Assembly: GCF_009746585.1 (NCBI RefSeq)
Contig: NZ_WRPO01000005.1
Location: forward strand, 62,001 to 126,000
Length of the DNA: 64,000 nucleotides
DNA from: Novosphingobium aquimarinum
GTDB taxonomy: Bacteria; Pseudomonadota; Alphaproteobacteria; Sphingomonadales; Sphingomonadaceae
Direction of reading: 5' to 3'
The notes beneath the pieces are model-generated. The model was given only the letters and a program-made list of their open reading frames with translations, was not told where the DNA came from and made no database searches. Shown one piece after another: positions 27,980 to 37,089 of the stretch (the first letter of the stretch is position 1; each line of letters begins with the position of its first letter). Position numbers and translations under genes: made by a program.

Positions 27980-29809
27980 ATGACCCACCCTTATCGTACC
28001 CACACCTGCGGCGCGCTCACGGCGGCCGAGGTCGGCCAGACCGTCAAGCTTTCGGGCTGGGTCCACCGCAAACGCGATCATGGCGGTGTGCTGTTCGTCG
28101 ATCTGCGCGATCACTACGGCATGACCCAAATCGTGGCGGACAGCGACAGCCCCGCGCTCGCGCTGTTCGAAGGCCTGCGCACCGAGAGCGTCGTCACGAT
28201 CGAGGGCGAAGTGAAGGCGCGCAACGCCGCGACCGTGAACCCCAACCTGCCGACCGGTGAGATCGAGGTCTTCGCGCGCTCCGCCGAAGTGCTCAGCCGC
28301 GCCGAGGAGCTGCCGCTGCCGGTGGCGGGTGAGCAGGAATACCCCGAGGACATCCGCCTCAAGTACCGCTTCCTCGACCTGCGCCGCGAGACGCTGCACG
28401 CCAACATCATGACCCGCACCGCGATCATCCGCGAGACGCGTCGCAAGATGGAGGACATCGGCTTCACCGAGTTCTCGACCCCGATCCTTACGGCATCGAG
28501 CCCCGAAGGCGCGCGCGACTTCCTCGTGCCGAGCCGCATCCATCCCGGTAAGTTCTTTGCGCTGCCTCAGGCGCCGCAGCAGTACAAGCAGCTGCTGATG
28601 GTGGCGGGCTTCGACCGCTACTTCCAGATCGCGCCGTGCTTCCGCGACGAGGATCCGCGCGCCGATCGTCTGCCGGGCGAATTCTACCAGCTCGACCTCG
28701 AGATGAGCTTCGTCACTCAGGAGGAAATCTGGGAGACGATGGAACCGGTCATGGCCGGGATCTTCGAAAAGTTCGCCAACGGCAAGACGGTGACGCCCGC
28801 CGGCGAGTTCCCGCGCATTCCCTATGCCAAGGCGATGCTCGACTACGGTTCGGACAAGCCGGACTTGCGCAATCCGCTGATCATCCGCGACGTGACCGAT
28901 GAGTTCAAGGGATCGGGCTTCGGCCTGTTCGACAAGATCGTCGGCTCGGGCGGTGTCGTGCGCTTGATTCCGGCGCCGAACACCGCGGGGCTGAGCCGCA
29001 AATTCTTCGACGAGATGAACGAATGGGCTCGGTCCGAGGGTCACGCCGGTCTCGGCTATGCGACCCGCAAGGGCGGTGAGTTCGGCGGCCCGATCGCCAA
29101 GAACCACGGGCCCGAGAAGATGGCCGCGCTGTTCGATGCGCTCGGCCTCGGCCCCGACGACGGCGCCTTCTTCGCGGCGGGCAAGGAAGAGCAGGCCGCC
29201 AAGCTCGCGGGTGCGGCGCGCACGCGGGTGGGCGAACAGCTCGACCTGATCGAGAAGGACGCGTTCCGCTTCTGCTGGATCGTCGACTTCCCGTTCTTCG
29301 AATGGGACGAGGACAACAAGAAGCTCGACTTTGCGCACAACCCGTTCTCGATGCCGCAGGGCGGGCTGGAAGCGCTGGAGACCCAAGAGCCGCTGTCGAT
29401 CAAGGCCTACCAGTACGACATGGTTTGCAACGGCTACGAACTGGCATCGGGCTCGATCCGTAACCAGCACCCGGACCTGATGGTCGCGGCGTTCGAAAAG
29501 GTCGGCTTGTCCAAGGCCGATGTCGAGGAGCGGTTCGGCGGCATGTACCGCGCGTTCCAGTACGGCGCTCCGCCGCATGGCGGCATGGCCGCGGGTGTCG
29601 ATCGCATGGTGATGCTGCTGTGCGGCGTCCAGAACCTGCGCGAGATTACGCTGTTCCCGATGAACCAGCGCGCCGAGGATCTCTTGATGGGCGCGCCAAG
29701 CCCGGCCGAAACGAAGCAGCTGCGCGAATTGCACATGCGCGTGGTCGAGCCGGTGAAGCCGGCCACTTCGGATACTTCGGGCAACGTCGTCGCCCCCAAC
29801 GCCGGTTAG
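27980..29809 (+). CDS. aspS: Aspartyl-tRNA synthetase
   Basis: Class II synthetase of 609 residues. It has an N-terminal OB anticodon-binding domain ([15 protein letters not shown]), motif 2 region with [19 protein letters not shown], a GAD insertion domain, and motif 3 at [14 protein letters not shown]. It starts at [11 protein letters not shown]; the upstream open frame is not conserved. Whether it also charges tRNA-Asn cannot be decided here. Confidence 0.97.
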   Translation: MTHPYRTHTCGALTAAEVGQTVKLSGWVHRKRDHGGVLFVDLRDHYGMTQIVADSDSPALALFEGLRTESVVTIEGEVKARNAATVNPNLPTGEIEVFARSAEVLSRAEELPLPVAGEQEYPEDIRLKYRFLDLRRETLHANIMTRTAIIRETRRKMEDIGFTEFSTPILTASSPEGARDFLVPSRIHPGKFFALPQAPQQYKQLLMVAGFDRYFQIAPCFRDEDPRADRLPGEFYQLDLEMSFVTQEEIWETMEPVMAGIFEKFANGKTVTPAGEFPRIPYAKAMLDYGSDKPDLRNPLIIRDVTDEFKGSGFGLFDKIVGSGGVVRLIPAPNTAGLSRKFFDEMNEWARSEGHAGLGYATRKGGEFGGPIAKNHGPEKMAALFDALGLGPDDGAFFAAGKEEQAAKLAGAARTRVGEQLDLIEKDAFRFCWIVDFPFFEWDEDNKKLDFAHNPFSMPQGGLEALETQEPLSIKAYQYDMVCNGYELASGSIRNQHPDLMVAAFEKVGLSKADVEERFGGMYRAFQYGAPPHGGMAAGVDRMVMLLCGVQNLREITLFPMNQRAEDLLMGAPSPAETKQLRELHMRVVEPVKPATSDTSGNVVAPNAG

Positions 29810-29872
29810 GCGGGGTCGGGGATCGGGGTTCGCGAGACGACCTCGGTTCCTTCCTCGCCCCCGTCCGTCGTG

Positions 29873-29950
29873 CTGAACTTGTTTCAGCATCCATTTCGCG
29901 TTCCGCTCAGGTTCGGACCGGAGGCACCATGGATGCTGAAACAAGTTCAG
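29873..29950. repeat. Long inverted repeat, sphingomonad-type intergenic hairpin
   Basis: The arms at 29873-29894 and 29929-29950 are perfect 22-nt reverse complements (they begin CTGAACTTGTTTCAG), with a 34-nt spacer. Partly matching flanks (CGTCGTG and CGTGACGG) would extend the stem. It lies 64 bp after aspS and can fold as a strong hairpin, so it may also end transcription. The motif is familiar to me as a dispersed element of sphingomonad genomes. Confidence 0.8.
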
Positions 29951-30086
29951 CGTGACGGGATTGGCATGCCTGACGATCATCTGACAGACTGCCGGACCGC
30001 CCCAAGCCAAACGCCCGTTCACCGTTGACCTCGCGCCGCGCTTATCGCAAATCTCTGGATCTAGGGGAGAATAGCGAGGGGTGACC

Positions 30087-30995
30087 ATGAGGACGTGGGT
30101 TTGCGGTCTGGTAGCGGCCGTCACGGTAACGATGCCTGCACAGGCCGAAGTTCTGCGAGTGGCAGGCATTTATCCTGCTCGTGCCGACGAAGCGGCGTTC
30201 GTGAATCGACTGGCAGTGGAAAGCCTCGGCGGGCGCGACGGCCCGGCGCTGGCTTTCGCGATCGAGGACGAACTGAACGACGTCATCGTCGACCAGCGTC
30301 CCTGGTTCCAGGTCATCCCGAACGGCGCCGGCGCGGATGCCGTGCTGCGCGGCTTCGCCTCGCTGGACATGCGCACCTCGAAAATCACCCGCAGCAAGAA
30401 GGTCTGCGTCGAGGAGGACGAGAAGGGCAAGTGCGTCCGCAAGGAAAATCGCAAGATTGACTGCCGCAATCTTGATTATGTGCTCTCGCCCGATCTGCGT
30501 CTGACCGCGCGCGACGGGCAGCCGCTCTATTCGAGCTCGCACCTTTCGGAACGCAAGACCCTCACTGTGTGCCCCGACGACAAGGAGCCCTCGCGCTCGT
30601 CGGTCGCGCGCGAATTGGCGGGCCGCATCGCCAAGACCCTGCGTGACGATCTCGCGCCCGATGACCGCGTCGACGATGTGCGCGTGCTCGAAAAGCGCGA
30701 CGGGCTTTCGAAGGACGACGGCGAACGGTTCAAGCAGGCGCTGCGTCTCACCAAGTCCGATCCGGCGGCGGCGTGCCGGGTCTGGCAGGACCTGGCGCAG
30801 ACCAACCCCACGCAGATCGCCACGGCGTTCAACGTCGCGCTTTGCGCCGAAGCGGCGGGCGACGATGCGCAGGCACGCGCGCTCTACGAACGGCTGCTGT
30901 CGGTCGCGTCCGTGTCCGAAGCGCGCGACCGGCTCAAGGCGATCGACGATCGCGAAAGAGGGGCACGTCAGCTTCGCGAGCATAATCGCAGCTGA
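30087..30995 (+). CDS. Exported hypothetical protein with TPR-like C-terminus
   Basis: 302 residues with a signal peptide (about 1-20, ending AQA) and then VLRVAGIYPARADEAAFVN. The central part has Cys residues in a charged stretch (KKVCVEEDEKGKCV, IDCRNLD), and the C-terminal third looks like TPR helices (ACRVWQDLAQTNPTQ, ALYERLLSV). I do not recognise the family; a periplasmic lipoprotein-like or envelope role is possible. A GTG 6 nt upstream is an alternative start. Confidence 0.75.
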   Translation: MRTWVCGLVAAVTVTMPAQAEVLRVAGIYPARADEAAFVNRLAVESLGGRDGPALAFAIEDELNDVIVDQRPWFQVIPNGAGADAVLRGFASLDMRTSKITRSKKVCVEEDEKGKCVRKENRKIDCRNLDYVLSPDLRLTARDGQPLYSSSHLSERKTLTVCPDDKEPSRSSVARELAGRIAKTLRDDLAPDDRVDDVRVLEKRDGLSKDDGERFKQALRLTKSDPAAACRVWQDLAQTNPTQIATAFNVALCAEAAGDDAQARALYERLLSVASVSEARDRLKAIDDRERGARQLREHNRS

Positions 30996-31139
30996 GCGGG
31001 CGGACCACTTGCCGCAGCCGGTTAGGCGCTGTCTGGAAAAAGCCTTGCAGACAACTTTACGCGCGAGACTTGCCAGCGCACTTCCTGCGCATTAGGGCGC
31101 TTGGCACGAAATCACCTCCCATTCAGAAGGGGCCAATAC

Positions 31140-31376
31140 ATGAGCGATACCGCCGATCGGGTTAAGAAGATCGTGGTGGAACACCTTGGCGTGGAATCCG
31201 AGAAGGTCACCGAGGACGCAAGCTTCATCGATGATCTGGGTGCGGACAGCCTCGACATCGTCGAGCTCGTCATGGCTTTCGAGGAAGAGTTCGGCGTCGA
31301 GATTCCCGATGATGCCGCCGAAAAGATCAGCACCGTTGCGGATGCGATCAAGTACATCGAGGAAAACAAGGGCTAA
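31140..31376 (+). CDS. acpP: Acyl carrier protein
   Basis: 78-residue acidic carrier of fatty acid synthesis. The phosphopantetheine attachment site is S37 in [14 protein letters not shown]. It stands directly upstream of fabF, the classic arrangement. A hairpin lies between the two genes. Confidence 0.98.
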   Translation: MSDTADRVKKIVVEHLGVESEKVTEDASFIDDLGADSLDIVELVMAFEEEFGVEIPDDAAEKISTVADAIKYIEENKG

Positions 31377-31398
31377 CAGGCCCGGCTCGGCCGCTACT

Positions 31399-31432
31399 CC
31401 GGCCGTCCGACGCTGCTGAAGCGTCCGGCCGG
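31399..31432 (+). other. Hairpin between acpP and fabF
   Basis: CCGGCCG (31399-31405) pairs with CGGCCGG (31426-31432), and inside it GACGCT pairs with AGCGTC around a 5-nt loop, with a 3-nt bulge on the left. No T-run follows. It may stabilise the abundant acpP transcript or partly stop read-through into fabF. Confidence 0.55.
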
Positions 31433-31505
31433 ACCAAGGTCAAAGACAACGGCGGGCTCGGCCTCTTCCACGAGGTGCGGGCCTGTCGTATTTCTGGAGA
31501 GAGCA

Positions 31506-32768
31506 ATGCGTCGCGTCGTCGTCACTGGCCTTGGCCTCGTCACTCCGCTGGGTGCGGATGTCGAGACCGTGTGGTCCAACATTCTGGCCGCCAAGTCGGG
31601 CGCGGGGCCGATCACCAAGTTCGATGCCTCCGACCAAAAGTGCCGCATCGCTTGCGAAGTGAAGCCGGCCGACCACGAATATGGCTTCGATGCCAGCAAG
31701 CGGGTCGATCACAAGATCCAGCGTCAGGTCGATCCATTCATCGTCTTCGGTATCGATGCCGCAGGGCAGGCGCTCGAGGATTCGGGCCTCGTCGACATGA
31801 GCGAGGAGGAGCGGCTGATGGCCGGCTGCTCGATCGGTTCGGGTATCGGCGGGCTTCCCGGCATCGAGAGCGAATCCCTGGTTCTGGCCAACAAGGGGCC
31901 GGGGCGAGTCAGCCCGCACTTCGTGCACGGGCGGCTGATCAATCTCATCTCCGGGCAAGTTTCGATCAAGTACGGGCTCATGGGCCCGAATCACGCGGTC
32001 GTCACTGCTTGTTCGACCGGGGCGCACTCGATCGGCGATGCTGCGCGGATGATCCGCGACGGCGATGCCGACGTGATGCTGGCGGGCGGCGCGGAAAGCA
32101 CGATCTGCCCGATCGGCATTGCCGGCTTCGCGCAGGCGCGTGCGCTGTCGACCGCGTTCAACGACGAACCGCAGCGCGCCAGCCGTCCCTACGACGTCGC
32201 GCGCGACGGCTTCGTGATGGGCGAGGGCGCGGGTGTCGTCGTGCTCGAGGAGTACGAGAAAGCCAAGGCGCGCGGCGCCAAGATCTACGCCGAAGTGCTG
32301 GGCTACGGCCTTTCGGGCGATGCCTATCACGTCACCGCGCCGCATCCCGAAGGTTCCGGCGCGTACCGTTCGATGGCGATGGCTCTGCGCAAGGCGGGGC
32401 TGGAGCCCAAGGACATCGACTATATCAACGCCCACGGCACTTCGACGCCGCTCGGCGACGAACTCGAGCTCGGGGCGGTCCGCCGTCTGTTCGGCGATGC
32501 CATCTCGGGCGTCTCGATGAGCTCGACCAAGTCGGCGATCGGCCACTTGCTTGGCGGCGCCGGCGCGGTCGAATCGATCTTTTGCATTCTGGCCCTGCGC
32601 GACCAGATCGTGCCGCCCACGCTCAACCTCGATAATCCGAGCGAGAGCTGCCAGGGCGTCGATCTCGTGCCGCACACCGCGAAGAAGCGTGAGGTTCGCG
32701 CGGTTCTGAACAACAGCTTCGGCTTCGGCGGCACCAACGCCAGCCTGGTCATGCGAAAGCCTGACTGA
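31506..32768 (+). CDS. fabF: Beta-ketoacyl-ACP synthase II
   Basis: Condensing enzyme that elongates acyl-ACP with malonyl-ACP. The 420 residues contain the thiolase-fold triad C169 (TACSTGAHS), H310 (NAHGTSTPLGD) and H347 (AIGHLLGGAGA). GAGAG 6 nt before the ATG is the ribosome site. Its stop overlaps the mltG start (TGATG), as in many alphaproteobacteria. Confidence 0.97.
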   Translation: MRRVVVTGLGLVTPLGADVETVWSNILAAKSGAGPITKFDASDQKCRIACEVKPADHEYGFDASKRVDHKIQRQVDPFIVFGIDAAGQALEDSGLVDMSEEERLMAGCSIGSGIGGLPGIESESLVLANKGPGRVSPHFVHGRLINLISGQVSIKYGLMGPNHAVVTACSTGAHSIGDAARMIRDGDADVMLAGGAESTICPIGIAGFAQARALSTAFNDEPQRASRPYDVARDGFVMGEGAGVVVLEEYEKAKARGAKIYAEVLGYGLSGDAYHVTAPHPEGSGAYRSMAMALRKAGLEPKDIDYINAHGTSTPLGDELELGAVRRLFGDAISGVSMSSTKSAIGHLLGGAGAVESIFCILALRDQIVPPTLNLDNPSESCQGVDLVPHTAKKREVRAVLNNSFGFGGTNASLVMRKPD

Positions 32769-33742
32769 TGGCGATGCGGCGCGGCTGCCTGCTGGCCGTG
32801 CTTCTGGCACTGGCGCTGGGTATTGCGGCTGCCGTGTTCGTATCCGGCTGGTTCGGTTCGGGACCGCTCGAGAAGGAGCAGGCTTTCATCGTGCCGAGCG
32901 GGGGCAGCCTCACGTCGGTTTCGGAGAAACTGGCTGAGGAAGGGATCATCGATTCGGCGCGCGGCTTTCAGCTGCGGTCGCGGTTGTTCGGCGGCGGCTC
33001 GCCGATCAAGGCGGGCGAATTCCGCATTCCGGCGCACGCCAGCGCGCGGCAAGTCCTGTCCATCATCCAGAGCGACGACGTTATCCGCCGCTTCGTGACC
33101 GTACCGGAAGGCATGCCCTCGATCATGGTCCAGGAGCGGCTGATGGCGCAGCCGCAATTGGTGGGCGAGGTTGCCGTGCCTGACGAAGGCAGCGTCCTGC
33201 CGGGCACTTACGATTTCGAGCGTGATGAGCCGCGCGCCGATGTCTTGCGCCGGATGCAGGCGGCGATGAACCGCACGCTCGACGAACTCTGGGCGAAGCG
33301 GAGCAAGGACCTCGCGGTCTCGACCAAGGCCGAAGCGCTCACGCTGGCCTCGATCGTTGAGAAGGAAACCGCCAAGCCCTCCGAACGCCGCATGGTCGCC
33401 GGTCTCTATTCGAACCGGCTGAAGAAGGGCATGATGCTGCAGGCGGATCCGACGATCATCTATCCGATCACCAAGGGCAAGCCGCTGGGGCGCCGTATCC
33501 GCCAGTCCGAGATTCAGGCTGTCAACGACTACAACACCTATTCGATGGTCGGCCTGCCCAAGCACCCGATCACCAATCCCGGCAAGCAGTCGATCGCCGC
33601 GGTGCTCAATCCGGCGAAGACCAATGCGCTCTACATGGTGGCCGACGGAACCGGCGGGCATGCTTTCGCCGACACGCTCGAGGCGCACAACCGCAACGTC
33701 GAAAAGTGGTTCGCGATCCGCCGCAAGCGCGGGGAGCTTTAA
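32768..33742 (+). CDS. mltG: Endolytic murein transglycosylase MltG
   Basis: Membrane-anchored lytic transglycosylase (324 residues, formerly YceG) that terminates glycan chains during peptidoglycan growth. An N-terminal helix (about 7-27) is followed by a LysM-like region and the catalytic region LASIVEKETAKPSERRMVAG, where the glutamate at about 198 is the active residue, then MLQADPTIIYP. Translationally coupled to fabF. Confidence 0.95.
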   Translation: MAMRRGCLLAVLLALALGIAAAVFVSGWFGSGPLEKEQAFIVPSGGSLTSVSEKLAEEGIIDSARGFQLRSRLFGGGSPIKAGEFRIPAHASARQVLSIIQSDDVIRRFVTVPEGMPSIMVQERLMAQPQLVGEVAVPDEGSVLPGTYDFERDEPRADVLRRMQAAMNRTLDELWAKRSKDLAVSTKAEALTLASIVEKETAKPSERRMVAGLYSNRLKKGMMLQADPTIIYPITKGKPLGRRIRQSEIQAVNDYNTYSMVGLPKHPITNPGKQSIAAVLNPAKTNALYMVADGTGGHAFADTLEAHNRNVEKWFAIRRKRGEL

Positions 33743-33877
33743 CGCCTTCCTGGGCGGGGCCCGGGACGGCGCGACGGGCGCTCCCGAGCGTCTTTCGCGT
33801 TCGCGTTTTTTGCGGAACTTTGCGGCCGATCGGCACTTGAAGGACGCAATCGTCCCAGCACTTGCAGGAGGTCCGCC

Positions 33878-34414
33878 ATGCTCAACCGCACGATTCCCGA
33901 TGTCACGCTTAAAACCCGCGTCCGCGACGAAAGCGTGGAGGGCCCCAATCCCTTTCGCTGGCAGGACTTCAAGGTGCGCGAAGAATTCGCCGGCAAGAAA
34001 ATCGTGATCTTTTCGCTGCCGGGCGCCTTCACGCCGACCTGCAGCAACGAGCAGTGCCCCGCTTTCGAGCGGTTCTACGATGATTTCCGCAAGGCCGGCA
34101 TCGACGATGTCTACTGCATCGCCGTGAATGATGCCTTCGTCATGTACCAGTGGGGCCGCAATCTGGGTCTGGAGAAGGTCAAGCTCCTGCCCGACGGTTC
34201 CGGCGACTTCACGCGCCGCATGGGCATGCTGATCAACAAAGATCACCTCGGCTTCGGCCAGCGCTCATGGCGTTACGCGATGGTGGTGGACGACAACGAG
34301 ATCGTCGCGTGGTTCGAGGAACCCGGCATCAACGATGTCGGCACCGACGAGGATCCCTATGGCGAATCGAGCCCGGAAAAGGTTCTGGAGGCGCTTCAGG
34401 CCGGCAAGGTGTGA
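33878..34414 (+). CDS. Peroxiredoxin, Prx5 type
   Basis: 178-residue thiol peroxidase. The peroxidatic Cys is C55 in PGAFTPTCSNEQC; a nearby C60 and C80 could resolve it. The chain ends in PEKVLEALQAG as in stand-alone AhpC/TSA-Prx5 proteins; no glutaredoxin domain is fused. A strong GGAGG ribosome site precedes the ATG. Its stop overlaps the next gene (GTGA). Confidence 0.93.
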   Translation: MLNRTIPDVTLKTRVRDESVEGPNPFRWQDFKVREEFAGKKIVIFSLPGAFTPTCSNEQCPAFERFYDDFRKAGIDDVYCIAVNDAFVMYQWGRNLGLEKVKLLPDGSGDFTRRMGMLINKDHLGFGQRSWRYAMVVDDNEIVAWFEEPGINDVGTDEDPYGESSPEKVLEALQAGKV

Positions 34415-34938
34415 GCCCGCCGCCCGGCACGGCACAAGGCACTCCACTGCTTGTGACGGCCGAAATGCCGCCCGACGTGCTGGCCTGGGCCGATGGCCTG
34501 CGGCGCGCGCATTTCCCGCCCGAGCGCAATAAGCTGCGCGCGCACGTCACGCTGTTTCACGCGCTTCCGCCGAGTTGCGAGCAGGAGCTGCGCGAAGTGC
34601 TGGGAAGCCTGGCAGCCGGGCCGCCGCCCGACGTGCGCGTCACCGGCCTGATGAAGCTGGGCGGCGGCACCGCCATCGCGCTCGACAGTCCGGGGATGGT
34701 CGAAATTCATGGCGCGATCGCCGAGCGGATGCACGGCCTGCTGACGCGCCAGGATTGGCAAGGCCTGCGCCTCCACATCACCATCCAGAACAAGGTGACA
34801 GGAGAGGCCGCACGCGCCCTTCAGGCCAGTCTGGGGCCTACGCTCGACCACCGCCAGTTCCGTTTCCACGGCCTGGGTCTCTACGCCTACGAGGATGGCC
34901 TGTGGCGCTTCATCCGCGACTATCCTTTCCGCGGCTGA
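34411..34938 (+). CDS. 2'-5' RNA ligase family (2H phosphoesterase) protein
   Basis: 175 residues from a GTG overlapping the peroxiredoxin stop. Two HxT/HxT-like motifs, AHVTLFHAL and LHITIQNK, mark the 2H phosphoesterase fold, which ligates or cleaves 2'-5' phosphodiester bonds in RNA. The coupling with the peroxiredoxin gene is noted, but the shared role is unclear. Confidence 0.85.
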   Translation: MSPPPGTAQGTPLLVTAEMPPDVLAWADGLRRAHFPPERNKLRAHVTLFHALPPSCEQELREVLGSLAAGPPPDVRVTGLMKLGGGTAIALDSPGMVEIHGAIAERMHGLLTRQDWQGLRLHITIQNKVTGEAARALQASLGPTLDHRQFRFHGLGLYAYEDGLWRFIRDYPFRG

Positions 34939-35058
34939 GCGGGGCAGGGGCGCTGACCGGGTTCGATGCAAGGTCAGGCGATTTCCAAGGTTGACCAGGC
35001 GCCGACCCCGACCTAAAGGACGCCGCCTGCCACGCCGAGCGCGTGGCGAGCCTGGTAT

Positions 35059-35135
35059 GGCGGAGTAGCTCAGCTGGTTAGAGCAGCGGAATCATAATCC
35101 GCGTGTCGGGGGTTCAAGTCCCTCCTCCGCTACCA
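35059..35135 (+). tRNA. tRNA-Met (CAT), site of element integration
   Basis: 77 nt including CCA. The acceptor GGCGGAG pairs with CTCCGCT (one G-T pair), the D arm is GCTC/GAGC, the anticodon stem GCGGA/TCCGC has loop ATCATAA with anticodon CAT, and the T arm has TTCAAGT. The 1-72 pair is not the mismatch of initiator tRNA, so this is elongator Met; a lysidine-modified tRNA-Ile2 is the alternative. The integrase gene starts 190 bp downstream. Confidence 0.93.
35111..35135 (+). other. Candidate left attachment site (attL) in the tRNA 3' end
   Basis: P4-type integrases commonly recombine in the T-arm to CCA part of a tRNA gene, which the element then rebuilds. The 3' end of this tRNA abuts the integrase module. 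I did not find a second copy of CTCCTCCGCTACCA in the window, so the right site should lie beyond 64000. Confidence 0.4.
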
Positions 35136-35325
35136 ACCCGGATTGTCCACCAGTGACCCACTGAGGCCACTGGCAGACATTTTTCGAGGAAAATCAAATA
35201 TTTTTCGCGTCCCGTTGCGTACGCCGGCGTCCCGGTGCGACCGGCTGCGGCCACCCACGGCGATTTGGATTGGGGGTATTTTGGGGGTATTTTTCGGCTG
35301 TCCCCAAAACAGGCGATACCCCCAG

Positions 35326-36651
35326 ATGGCTTTGAAAGAACTTGAGGTCAAATACGCCACCAAGCGGCAGCGCCCCTACAAGCTGTCCGATGGAGAAGGC
35401 CTGCACCTGCTCGTCCAGCCGAACGGATCGAAGCTCTGGCGCCTGAAATACCGCTTCGACGGCAAGGAAAAACTGCTGAGCTTCGGCAAATATCCGACCG
35501 TCACGCTGGCGATCGCCCGCGAGAAGCGGACCGAAGCCAAGCGGCTGCTCGATCAGGGTGAGGACCCCGCCGAGGCCAGGAAGCGGGCGAAGAAGCAGAG
35601 GGCCGCGCTCAAGCTGTTCGAAGAGATTGCGCGGGCCTGGCACGCCAATCGTATTGAAGGGCTGGACTCGGCCCATGCCCTGCGCGTCATCAACCGGATG
35701 GAGCGCGACGTCTTTCCGGTCATCGGGAAGCGTCCGATCACGGAAATCGACCCGCCCGAGATTCTCGAGATGATCCGCGCGGTCGAAGCGCGCGGCGCCC
35801 TCGATATCGCCCGTCGCCTCAAGCAGAACGTCAGCCAGATCTATCGCTTCGCGATCGCGAGCGGCTGGGCGACCATCGATCCGACGCTCGGCCTCAACGA
35901 TGCGCTCAAGCCCAAGCCGCCCGTCAGGCACATGGCGCGCGTGCCGCTCGCGGAGTTTCCGAAGCTGGTGCGAGCGATCTTCGCCTATGACGGCGAGGAC
36001 ACGCCGCGCCGCCGCGAGATCACCCGTGACGCGCTGCTGTTCACCTTGCTCACATGGGTCCGAACCAGCGAAACCCGCTTCGCGGCCAGGGACGAGTTCG
36101 AGGATCTCTATGGACCGAACCCGCTATGGCGTCTGTCGCCGGAGCGCATGAAGATGGAACGTGAGCATCTTGTTCCGCTGTCCCGCCAGGCCGCAATGAT
36201 CGTTCAGCGCCGCTTGCAGGCGACGAACGATGCGTTCCTCTTTCCCGGAGCCAAGCCTGGAAAGTCTATTTCCGAGAACACCATGATCTATGCCTGTTAT
36301 CGGATGGGGTATCTCCATCGGCAGACGGTACATGGGTTTAGGGGGCTCGGCTCGACCTGGGCGAACGAAGCCGAACGCTACAAGCCGGATTGGATCGAGA
36401 TGGCGCTCGCTCACGAGGACGAGGATGAGGTGCGCGGCGCTTACAACAGTGCGCTCTATCTCACACCGCGAAGGCGGATGCTCCAAGACTGGGCCGACGT
36501 GATCGACGCGGCAACCGCAGTGTCGAATGTCGAGAAGAATCCTATCGAGTTCTCACAATTCATGCGCTGTTCCGCTCCCATCCAGCACCTGCCACCAAGC
36601 GACCAGAGACAGCCGTATTGGCAACGCCCCCTTCGGGCGGCTTCGCGATGA
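35326..36651 (+). CDS. int: Tyrosine recombinase, P4-type integrase
   Basis: 441-residue site-specific recombinase. An N-terminal DUF4102 arm-binding domain (LSDGEGLHLLV, LSFGKYPTVTLAIARE) is followed by the core-binding and catalytic domains. The catalytic set is complete: R246 (TWVRTSETR), H336 and R339 (VHGFRGLGST), H363 (ALAHEDEDE) and nucleophile Y373 (GAYNSALY). The ATG at 35326 fits the family start. Located 190 bp after tRNA-Met, it very likely catalyses insertion and excision of the element to its right. Confidence 0.95.
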   Translation: MALKELEVKYATKRQRPYKLSDGEGLHLLVQPNGSKLWRLKYRFDGKEKLLSFGKYPTVTLAIAREKRTEAKRLLDQGEDPAEARKRAKKQRAALKLFEEIARAWHANRIEGLDSAHALRVINRMERDVFPVIGKRPITEIDPPEILEMIRAVEARGALDIARRLKQNVSQIYRFAIASGWATIDPTLGLNDALKPKPPVRHMARVPLAEFPKLVRAIFAYDGEDTPRRREITRDALLFTLLTWVRTSETRFAARDEFEDLYGPNPLWRLSPERMKMEREHLVPLSRQAAMIVQRRLQATNDAFLFPGAKPGKSISENTMIYACYRMGYLHRQTVHGFRGLGSTWANEAERYKPDWIEMALAHEDEDEVRGAYNSALYLTPRRRMLQDWADVIDAATAVSNVEKNPIEFSQFMRCSAPIQHLPPSDQRQPYWQRPLRAASR

Positions 36652-36665
36652 GCCTCAAAAGTCAG

Positions 36666-36692
36666 AACCGCCGATTTAGAGGCGCGGTTTTC
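36666..36692 (+). terminator. Putative terminator after the integrase
   Basis: AACCGCC and GGCGCGGTT flank an 8-nt loop and pair with a small bulge, followed by TTTTC. It lies 15 bp after the integrase stop and would isolate it from the catabolic genes. Confidence 0.5.
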
Positions 36693-36999
36693 TGCCATAG
36701 TTGTTAGAAATATCAGCTACTTAGATGCATCCGCGAATAGTAGAATGAACTCCAAGAAACCGTATCTCACTACATCTCATCATAGCTGATTCCCCTTGCA
36801 ACTCGACAAGGGAAACCGCCGGGACCGCCAATTACGCCGATACATCGTCTGGAAGGGCTCGATTGGGGCGAGCAGAACGCGCGCATCCGTCCCGATGGAC
36901 GCGCTCAGCGTGACTAATTCAATGAAATATATGGGGTTATTTGCGTCGCCACGAAGCGTCAGCGGTGCAGGCTCATCAGTCCTTAATCAATGAGTGGGA

Positions 37000-37031
37000 G
37001 GAATAGTTCGCCAACAAATTGAATTGGACGA
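37000..37031 (+). promoter_or_regulatory. 32-nt island box, copy A
   Basis: GGAATAGTTC at the left and ATTGAATTGGACGA at the right, with 8 nt between. It lies 58 bp before the first TonB receptor start. It matches copy C at 28 of 32 positions without gaps. Role inferred: operator or promoter element shared by the island's transcription units. Confidence 0.6.
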
Positions 37032-37089
37032 TGAGCCCCAAGGCGCGGCAAATGGCGCCAACTCAAAAAATGCCGTGGGGAGGACAGTC

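Larger units (their letters stand above)
36652..37089. other. Intergenic region between integrase and first TonB receptor
   Basis: About 440 bp, visibly lower in G+C than the core genes. It contains a terminator-like hairpin after the integrase, a short CCCTTG/CAAGGG hairpin (36793-36812), and the 32-nt box just before the receptor gene. Short open frames here show no recognisable protein. Confidence 0.6.

Noticed and set aside
27845-30169. 774-residue open frame antisense to aspS
   Set aside because: It covers a certain synthetase gene and runs through the intergenic repeat. No family motif is seen.
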